A DNA stretch of 6,570 nucleotides, taken from positions 1 to 6,570 of the forward strand of contig JAFPAS010000141.1 in assembly GCA_017424205.1 (NCBI GenBank), written 5' to 3'. Each line of letters opens with the position of its first letter. The first letter of the stretch is position 1. Source of the stretch: Prevotella sp. (GTDB lineage: Bacteria > Bacteroidota > Bacteroidia > Bacteroidales > Bacteroidaceae). The notes below the pieces were generated by a model, which was not told where the DNA came from, did not search any database, and worked only from the letters and a program-made list of their open reading frames with translations. A program made the translations under genes and the position numbers. This document shows, piece after piece, positions 1 to 4,677 of this stretch.

Positions 1-609
1 AAATATAATCCGCACTCGCCATATTCTGCATCAAAGGCGAGTTCAGATCACTTCGTAAGAGCATATCATGATACATATGGAATGCCAACGATAGTGACTA
101 ACTGCTCAAATAACTACGGACCATATCAGTTCCCGGAGAAACTCATTCCTCTTTTCATCAACAACATACGCAATCGTAAGCCACTGCCAGTATACGGCAA
201 AGGTGAGAATGTGCGCGACTGGCTATACGTCGAAGACCATGCACGTGCCATTGATATCATATTCCATCAGGGCAGAGTGGCAGAGACTTATAATATCGGC
301 GGATTCAACGAATGGAAGAACATCGATATCATAAAGGTTATCATTAATACCGTCGATCGTCTGCTCGGACGTAAAGAAGGTGAGGATATGAACCTCATAA
401 CCTACGTGACAGACCGTCTTGGACATGACGCACGCTATGCTATCGACAGCCGCAAGCTTCAGGCTGAACTCGGTTGGGAACCATCACTTCAATTTGAAGA
501 GGGCATAGAGAAAACCGTCAAGTGGTATCTTGACAACGAGCAGTGGCTGGAGAATATTACTTCTGGCGACTATGAGAAGTATTATGAGGAAATGTATAAA
601 GGACGATAG
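1..609 (+). CDS. rfbB: dTDP-glucose 4,6-dehydratase, C-terminal part (5' end outside window)
   Basis: Cytoplasmic NAD-dependent short-chain dehydrogenase/reductase-type enzyme that converts dTDP-glucose to dTDP-4-keto-6-deoxyglucose, the second step towards dTDP-rhamnose and other deoxysugars of surface polysaccharides. The reading frame is open from base 1, so the first visible ATG (82) is internal and not the start. Numbering visible residues from base 1, the catalytic YxxxK motif is YSASK (Tyr8, Lys12). The substrate-binding stretch [14 protein letters not shown] is at 37-50, [17 protein letters not shown] at 64-80, YNIGG at 97-101, and GHDARYAID at 141-149. These match RmlB closely, with a Leu (140) where the family usually has Pro in the RPGHD motif. 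The 202 visible residues are a little over half of the usual 350-380. The stop is TAG at 607-609. The usual rmlA/C/D partners, if present, would lie to the left. No hairpin terminator follows the stop. Confidence 0.95.
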   Translation, partial: KYNPHSPYSASKASSDHFVRAYHDTYGMPTIVTNCSNNYGPYQFPEKLIPLFINNIRNRKPLPVYGKGENVRDWLYVEDHARAIDIIFHQGRVAETYNIGGFNEWKNIDIIKVIINTVDRLLGRKEGEDMNLITYVTDRLGHDARYAIDSRKLQAELGWEPSLQFEEGIEKTVKWYLDNEQWLENITSGDYEKYYEEMYKGR

Positions 610-610
610 G

Positions 611-678
611 GATTAAGGTTTAATGGTTAAGGTTTAATGGTTAAAGTTTAATGGTTAAAGTTTAATGGTTAAGGTTAA
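611..678. repeat. 14-bp tandem repeat array in the rfbB-topB gap
   Basis: Four head-to-tail 14-bp units (617-630, 631-644, 645-658, 659-672) read ggtttaatggttaa, ggtttaatggttaa, then agtttaatggttaa twice. They are flanked by partial units gattaa (611-616) and ggttaa (673-678). The only variation between full units is the first base. Each unit contains TTAA-N3-TTAA. The array begins two bases after the rfbB stop and carries no open reading frame or obvious RNA hairpin. Function unknown; it could be slippage-generated filler or a protein-binding array. Confidence 0.9.
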
Positions 679-702
679 TCGTTATCGTCATCGTTGTCGT
701 TA
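679..702. repeat. 6-bp tandem repeat (four imperfect tcgtta-like units)
   Basis: Directly abutting the 14-bp array are four hexamers: tcgtta, tcgtca, tcgttg and tcgtta (679-684, 685-690, 691-696, 697-702). They differ only at positions 5 and 6. The short degenerate array is intergenic. Function unknown. Confidence 0.75.
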
Positions 703-714
703 ACTAAACAATTA

Positions 715-757
715 ACTCGTCTACTCGTCTACTTGTCAACTTGTTTACTTGTCAACT
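715..757. repeat. 8-bp tandem repeat (actcgtct / acttgtca type) just upstream of topB
   Basis: Five octamers follow one another: actcgtct (715-722), actcgtct (723-730), acttgtca (731-738), acttgttt (739-746) and acttgtca (747-754), then a partial act (755-757). The array ends 14 bp before the topB ATG, separated by an A-run. It lies where the topB promoter or leader should be, yet no TAnnTTTG -7 element was found anywhere in 610-771, so how topB is transcribed is unclear; readthrough from rfbB is possible. Confidence 0.85.
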
Positions 758-771
758 AAAAAAAATATCCA

Positions 772-2946
772 ATGATTGTATGCATCGCCGAGAAACCGAG
801 CGTAGCGCGTGATATTGCCCATGTCATAGGTGCAACACAAGCTAAGCAAGGCTACATAGAGGGTAATGGTTATCAGGTGACATGGACCTATGGTCATCTA
901 TGCACCCTGAAAGAACCCAACGACTATAACGACCAGTGGAAACACTGGGCGCTTTCGGCGTTGCCTATGATACCTCATCGCTTTGGGATAAAACTCATCG
1001 AGCAAGAACATATTACAAAACAGTTTGCCATAGTCGAAAAACTGATGAAGAACGCTGACAGCATTATCAACTGCGGTGATGCCGGACAGGAAGGCGAACT
1101 CATTCAGCGATGGGTCATGCAGAAGGCTGGTGCCACATGTCCTGTGAAGCGATTATGGATTAGCTCACTCACAGAAGATTCCATTCGTGAGGGATTTGCT
1201 AATCTGAAAGACCAGAAGGAATACGAACCGCTCTATCTTGCCGGACTGTCAAGAGCCATAGGCGACTGGCTGCTCGGTATGAACGCCACACGTCTTTACA
1301 CCATTAAATACGGGCAGAATCGTCAGGTGCTCTCAGTCGGACGTGTACAGACACCAACCCTCGCACTCATTGTCAATCGTCAGCGCGAGATAGAAAATTT
1401 TGTGCCACGGCAGTCATGGCTTCTCACAACGCTCTATCGTGATACAAAATTCACAGCCATTGCCCGTGATGAGGATGCTGAGGCTGAAGAAGCAGCAGAA
1501 ATACAGAAGGCAGCAGAGCAAGGGAAGACCATAAAGTCAAAAGGCCCCATATATCGAACAATAGAATATGCGACAGAAGAAGAGGGACAAAGGGTACTTG
1601 ACCTGATTAAGGACGAGCCGCTGCAGATTCTTTCCGTTGCAAAGAAGAAGGGCACTGAAGCTCCGCCGAAACTATACGACCTGACGTCGCTGCAGGTAGA
1701 ATGCAATAAGAAGTTTTCTTATTCGGCAGATATGACGTTGAAAACCATTCAGTCTCTTTACGAAAAGAAAATTACGACCTATCCGCGTGTAGACACCACA
1801 TACCTTTCTGACGATATATATCCTAAATGCCCCGCTACGCTCAACGGACTTTTCAAAACCACCTTTGCCGGACAGGCAGTATACGCAGACCTGGTTAAGC
1901 CGCTTGGCGGAAAACCACTGAAGAAAAGCAAGAAAGTATTTGACTCTTCAAAAGTTACTGACCACCACGCAATCATACCAACAGGCGTCACCCCGCAACA
2001 TCTTTCTGATGCCGAACGCAATGTGTTCGACCTTGTTGCGCGAGCATTCATTGCCGTATTCTATGATGACTGCAAGTTTGAGACAACTACAGTGACAGCT
2101 GAGACTGGACGTGAAGAAGAAGAACGAGTCATGTTCCGTACTACGGGCAAGGTCATAACTGACGAAGGATGGCGTGTGGTATATAAGGAAAAGGGGAAAG
2201 AGGACAGAGGACAGAGCAAAGATGAGAAAGGAGAAACGGCACTGCCTGTTTTCGTTAAGGGCGAACAGGGACCGCACACACCGATGCTCTCCGAGAAATG
2301 GACACAGCCACCAAAACCATATACCGAGGCGACACTCCTCCGCGCCATGGAAACAGCAGGACGCTTTGTTGACGACGAGACACTGCGAGCAGCGCTTAAG
2401 GAGAACGGCATAGGTCGTCCGTCATCACGCGCTGGCATTATTGAGACTCTTTTCAAACGCAACTATATACGCCGTGAGCGTAAGAATCTTGTAGCCACAC
2501 CTACTGGTATCGACCTTATTGATATCATACGCGAGGAGTTGCTGAAGTCTTGCGAGCTGACTGGCATATGGGAGAAGAAACTGCGCGATATCGAACATCG
2601 CCGATACGATGCCACACAGTTTATAGCCGAATTGAAGCAGCAGGCTGCAGACATTGTTATGCAGGTGCTGAACGATAATTCTAACAGACGTGTAAGCATT
2701 CTCAGCGAAACCGATGCGGCCAAACCCGCAACAAAGAGAAAAGCAAAACCGAAAACAGAAGTAAAGAAACCGCGTGCCACCAAACAGAAGAAAAGTTCTG
2801 TTCCCTCAGCGACAGCAAGCCTCATACGCGAAGGCGTTACATGTCCGATGTGCGGACAGGGTGTTGTCATAAGAGGCAGAACAGCCCTTGGATGCTCACG
2901 CTGGAAAGAAGGCTGCACGTTCCGCCAGACTTTCGAGACAGAATAA
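772..2946 (+). CDS. topB: DNA topoisomerase III (type IA)
   Basis: Type IA topoisomerase that cuts one DNA strand through a 5'-phosphotyrosine, passes another strand, and reseals; TopB mainly decatenates replication and recombination intermediates. Complete at 724 aa. The N-terminal Toprim domain (about 1-140) has the typical start MIVCIAEKPSVARDIA with Glu7 and the acidic loop DAGQEGE at 103-109. The topoisomerase core follows: SVGRVQTPTLALIV (188-201), active-site Tyr337 in TTYPRVDTTYL, DHHAIIPT (397-404) and ENGIGRPSSRAGIIETL (544-560). A charged insert rich in Glu/Ala lies at 232-258. A Lys/Arg-rich linker (about 651-677) leads to a four-cysteine zinc-ribbon-like end (Cys691, 694, 708, 715). 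The start is fixed by the family N-terminus; its leader is A-rich with no Shine-Dalgarno. The loop has Gly105 and Gln106 where E. coli TopB has Asp and Arg. Convergent with the metal permease across a shared hairpin. Nothing nearby suggests it belongs to a mobile element. Confidence 0.97.
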   Translation: MIVCIAEKPSVARDIAHVIGATQAKQGYIEGNGYQVTWTYGHLCTLKEPNDYNDQWKHWALSALPMIPHRFGIKLIEQEHITKQFAIVEKLMKNADSIINCGDAGQEGELIQRWVMQKAGATCPVKRLWISSLTEDSIREGFANLKDQKEYEPLYLAGLSRAIGDWLLGMNATRLYTIKYGQNRQVLSVGRVQTPTLALIVNRQREIENFVPRQSWLLTTLYRDTKFTAIARDEDAEAEEAAEIQKAAEQGKTIKSKGPIYRTIEYATEEEGQRVLDLIKDEPLQILSVAKKKGTEAPPKLYDLTSLQVECNKKFSYSADMTLKTIQSLYEKKITTYPRVDTTYLSDDIYPKCPATLNGLFKTTFAGQAVYADLVKPLGGKPLKKSKKVFDSSKVTDHHAIIPTGVTPQHLSDAERNVFDLVARAFIAVFYDDCKFETTTVTAETGREEEERVMFRTTGKVITDEGWRVVYKEKGKEDRGQSKDEKGETALPVFVKGEQGPHTPMLSEKWTQPPKPYTEATLLRAMETAGRFVDDETLRAALKENGIGRPSSRAGIIETLFKRNYIRRERKNLVATPTGIDLIDIIREELLKSCELTGIWEKKLRDIEHRRYDATQFIAELKQQAADIVMQVLNDNSNRRVSILSETDAAKPATKRKAKPKTEVKKPRATKQKKSSVPSATASLIREGVTCPMCGQGVVIRGRTALGCSRWKEGCTFRQTFETE

Positions 2947-2950
2947 AAAG

Positions 2951-3000
2951 AAAAAAGAAGAGGTCGTGTCAAAAGTAACAGACACGACCTCTTCTTTTTT
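2951..3000. terminator. Bidirectional intrinsic terminator between topB and the permease gene
   Basis: A perfect 20-bp inverted repeat (arms 2951-2970 and 2981-3000) encloses a 10-nt loop, aaaagtaaca. The left arm begins with an A6 run and the right arm ends with a T6 run, so either strand yields a GC-containing stem (core aggtcgtgtc) followed by a U-tract. It starts 5 bp after the topB stop and ends 17 bp before the permease stop, as expected for one terminator serving two convergent genes. Confidence 0.93.
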
Positions 3001-3017
3001 GTGAGATTATTTCATTT

Positions 3018-4535
3018 TTAATCTTCTAATTCAAAACCGATGTCGTTTAAGGCATTTTCCAGAGCCTCACGAGTAGCAGTACCGCTGATGCGTGCCTCAC
3101 GCTTGGCAAGGTCGATGCTGACGGATGTTACTCCCTCGGTGCGTTCTATGGCGCCTTGTGCTGCTGCACGGCAGTGATTACAAGTCATACCTTTTATATG
3201 ATATATTTGTACGGAGTCGTCTTTGCTGTGACAGCAGCATGTTTCAGTGTCATGAGTTTCGTGACAGCAGCATGTCTTAGAGCTGTCTCCGCAAGAGTGG
3301 TTCTCCTCGTGGCAGTGGCATGAACATGTCTCCGTGTCATGAGTTTCGTGGCAGCAGCATGTCTTAGAGCTGTCTCCGCAAGAATTGTTCTCCTCGTGGC
3401 AGTGGCATGAACATGTATCCGTCTCATGAGTTTCGTGACAGCAGCATGTCTCAGAACCGTCTCCACAAGAATCGTTCTCCTCATGGCAGTGGCATGAGCC
3501 GTCATGGCAGTGGCATGAGCTGGCCTTTCGTAGTCCGAGTTTTGGCAGGAGGAGCGCATAAATCAGCAGCAGGGAGAGCACGGCAGTACACAGCCATGAG
3601 AACCATGATGTGTGTTCTTCGCAGCAAGCCTCCTGTGATGTGAGGTCAGACATGAAGTTTATGATGCCGTTGAAGTGAAGATAATCTGTCAGCCATCCGA
3701 AGAAAATGGCTCCTATTACAATTGACCCGATGTATGCCACCAGTGTGCGTGTACCCATCACCTTGCGCACGACGAGCATGCTGGCAAGGTTGCATGCAGG
3801 TCCGGCTATGAGCAGCAGTAGCGCAGCTCCTGGAGTAAGACCTTTCATCATCAACGCTACGGCAATAGGTATTGAACCCGTAGCGCAAAGATACATAGGC
3901 AGGGAGAGGCACATGACGAGAAGCATAGAAGCCCAGGTATTGCCTTGGAACACCACAAAGAAGCTGTCAGGAATAAACACTGTGATCAGTCCAGCAACAA
4001 TCAGTCCGGCAACGAGCCATTTGCCGATATCCTCCATCATGTCAATGAAGGCATAACGCAGCGCCTCAGTCATTTTCTGCCAGAAAGTCTTGTGTGTATG
4101 AGCATGCTGGCATGCAGTGCTTGAAGCGTGCATCGCATCAGAAGAATTGTCTGCAGCATTAACAATCGCTCCGCCAGCAATGGCCATGATAAAAGCTGCC
4201 AGCGGACGCATAATAGCAAATGGCCATCCCATAAGACTGCCTGTTGCGATGATAGAGTCGACACCCGTCTGTGGTGTGCTGATAAGGAATGCTGCTACAG
4301 ACCCTTTTGATGCACCTTCTTTACGAAGCGACATGGCTGTAGGAATTACGCCACATGAGCATAGCGGCAGCGGGATGCCTATGAGTGCGGCGTTGACTAC
4401 AGAGCGCAGTGTCGGACGTGCCAGATAGTTGGTGTAATAGCGTCCGGGTATGAATGCGTGCATTATGCCTGCCAGGAAAAAACCGAGCAGCAGATATGGC
4501 GACATCTCATTAATAAGGTGTATAACTTCTTGCAT
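3018..4535 (-). CDS. Heavy-metal permease, DUF318/ArsP-like (SO_0444 Cu/Zn efflux type), with Cys/His repeat tail and C-terminal HMA domain
   Basis: Probable inner-membrane metal exporter, complete at 505 aa. About eight or nine hydrophobic segments form two bundles (about 12-127 and 172-284), with a further helix at 312-332. The first bundle has PLCSCG (57-62) and STPQTG (86-91); the second has the matching LCATGSIP (216-223) and AGPACN (244-249). The loop between bundles is His-rich (HASSTACQHAHTHK, 136-149). After the last helix comes a Cys/His-rich stretch (341-436: 25 Cys, 16 His) built from three 29-residue repeats, then an HMA domain (about 441-505) with its metal site GMTCNHC (449-455). 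The permease and Cys-rich region match what is known of SO_0444-type Cu/Zn efflux proteins; Cu or Zn is inferred, and other soft metals or arsenicals cannot be excluded. The ATG at 4535 is preceded by an A-rich leader with no Shine-Dalgarno and lies about 30 bp from a Bacteroidetes promoter. The TonB receptor gene lies upstream on the same strand. Confidence 0.9.
   Translation of the reverse strand: MQEVIHLINEMSPYLLLGFFLAGIMHAFIPGRYYTNYLARPTLRSVVNAALIGIPLPLCSCGVIPTAMSLRKEGASKGSVAAFLISTPQTGVDSIIATGSLMGWPFAIMRPLAAFIMAIAGGAIVNAADNSSDAMHASSTACQHAHTHKTFWQKMTEALRYAFIDMMEDIGKWLVAGLIVAGLITVFIPDSFFVVFQGNTWASMLLVMCLSLPMYLCATGSIPIAVALMMKGLTPGAALLLLIAGPACNLASMLVVRKVMGTRTLVAYIGSIVIGAIFFGWLTDYLHFNGIINFMSDLTSQEACCEEHTSWFSWLCTAVLSLLLIYALLLPKLGLRKASSCHCHDGSCHCHEENDSCGDGSETCCCHETHETDTCSCHCHEENNSCGDSSKTCCCHETHDTETCSCHCHEENHSCGDSSKTCCCHETHDTETCCCHSKDDSVQIYHIKGMTCNHCRAAAQGAIERTEGVTSVSIDLAKREARISGTATREALENALNDIGFELED
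3237..3497 (-). repeat. Three 87-bp tandem repeats encoding 29-residue Cys/His-rich units in the permease
   Basis: In reading order the units are 3497-3411 (residues 347-375), 3410-3324 (376-404) and 3323-3237 (405-433). Each encodes SCHCHEEN, then SCGD, TCCCHETH and a closing Cys, giving 7 Cys and 4 His per unit (one extra His in the third). Units 2 and 3 differ at one residue (Asn384 against His413) and at about 6 of 87 bases; unit 1 is more diverged. A short extra copy (SCHCHDG, 340-346) precedes unit 1. The repeat length is a multiple of three, so gain or loss of a unit keeps the frame. Confidence 0.93.
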
Positions 4536-4564
4536 AGTTTTGTTCTTGTTTTGCTTTTCGTTTG

Positions 4565-4596
4565 CAAAGTTACATGTTTCTTACTTAACAAACAAA
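4565..4596 (-). promoter_or_regulatory. Bacteroidetes-type promoter for the metal permease
   Basis: Read on the - strand, TAACTTTG (4572-4565) is an exact match to the Bacteroidetes -7 consensus TAnnTTTG. A TTTG -33 element (4596-4593) lies 20 nt upstream of it, inside the T/G-rich run TTTGTTTTGTTTG. The -7 element ends about 29 bp before the permease ATG, giving a short A-rich 5' leader. It lies downstream of the receptor's hairpin terminator, so the permease has its own promoter. Confidence 0.8.
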
Positions 4597-4629
4597 ACAA
4601 ACCGGATGTTTTTTAGTGGAAAGTGAAAA

Positions 4630-4667
4630 GATGAAAGTGGAAAACTCTGAACTCTTCCACTTTCATC
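4630..4667 (-). terminator. Hairpin terminator after the TonB receptor gene
   Basis: A perfect 13-bp inverted repeat has arms gatgaaagtggaa (4630-4642) and ttccactttcatc (4655-4667) around a 12-nt loop. It starts 10 bp beyond the receptor stop codon (TAA, complement of 4678-4680). On the - strand the stem is followed by TTTTCACTTT, a modest U-rich tract, so termination may be partial. Its low-complexity flank (4614-4629) repeats the same agtggaa/gtgaaa words. Confidence 0.7.
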
Positions 4668-4677
4668 CTTAATTCTT

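Noticed and set aside
82..609. Separate short gene starting at ATG 82
   Set aside because: The frame is open to base 1 and the preceding 27 codons encode the YSASK active-site motif, so this is the inside of rfbB.
611..757. CRISPR array in the rfbB-topB gap
   Set aside because: Units are only 14, 6 and 8 bp with no unique spacers, and there are no cas genes.
2061..2462. 133-codon frame antisense to topB
   Set aside because: Ser/Arg-rich composition typical of an antisense shadow, with no motif and no plausible leader.
772..2946. topB as cargo of a conjugative element
   Set aside because: TopB-like proteins occur on Bacteroidales conjugative elements, but no relaxase, tra, integrase or attachment-site sequence is in the window and the neighbours are housekeeping or metal genes.
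2463..2972. 169-codon frame opposite the end of topB
   Set aside because: It is antisense to the conserved topB C-terminus and would begin at a TTG at the edge of the terminator hairpin; no recognisable domain.
3194..3559. 121-codon frame on the - strand overlapping the Cys/His repeats
   Set aside because: It is a repeat-driven frame (HATAT/RHAA periodic residues) from shifted reading of the 87-bp units, fully inside the permease gene.
4536..4677. Riboswitch or small RNA in the gap before the permease
   Set aside because: The leader after the promoter is only about 20-25 nt and A-rich; the only strong structure is the terminator hairpin of the preceding gene.
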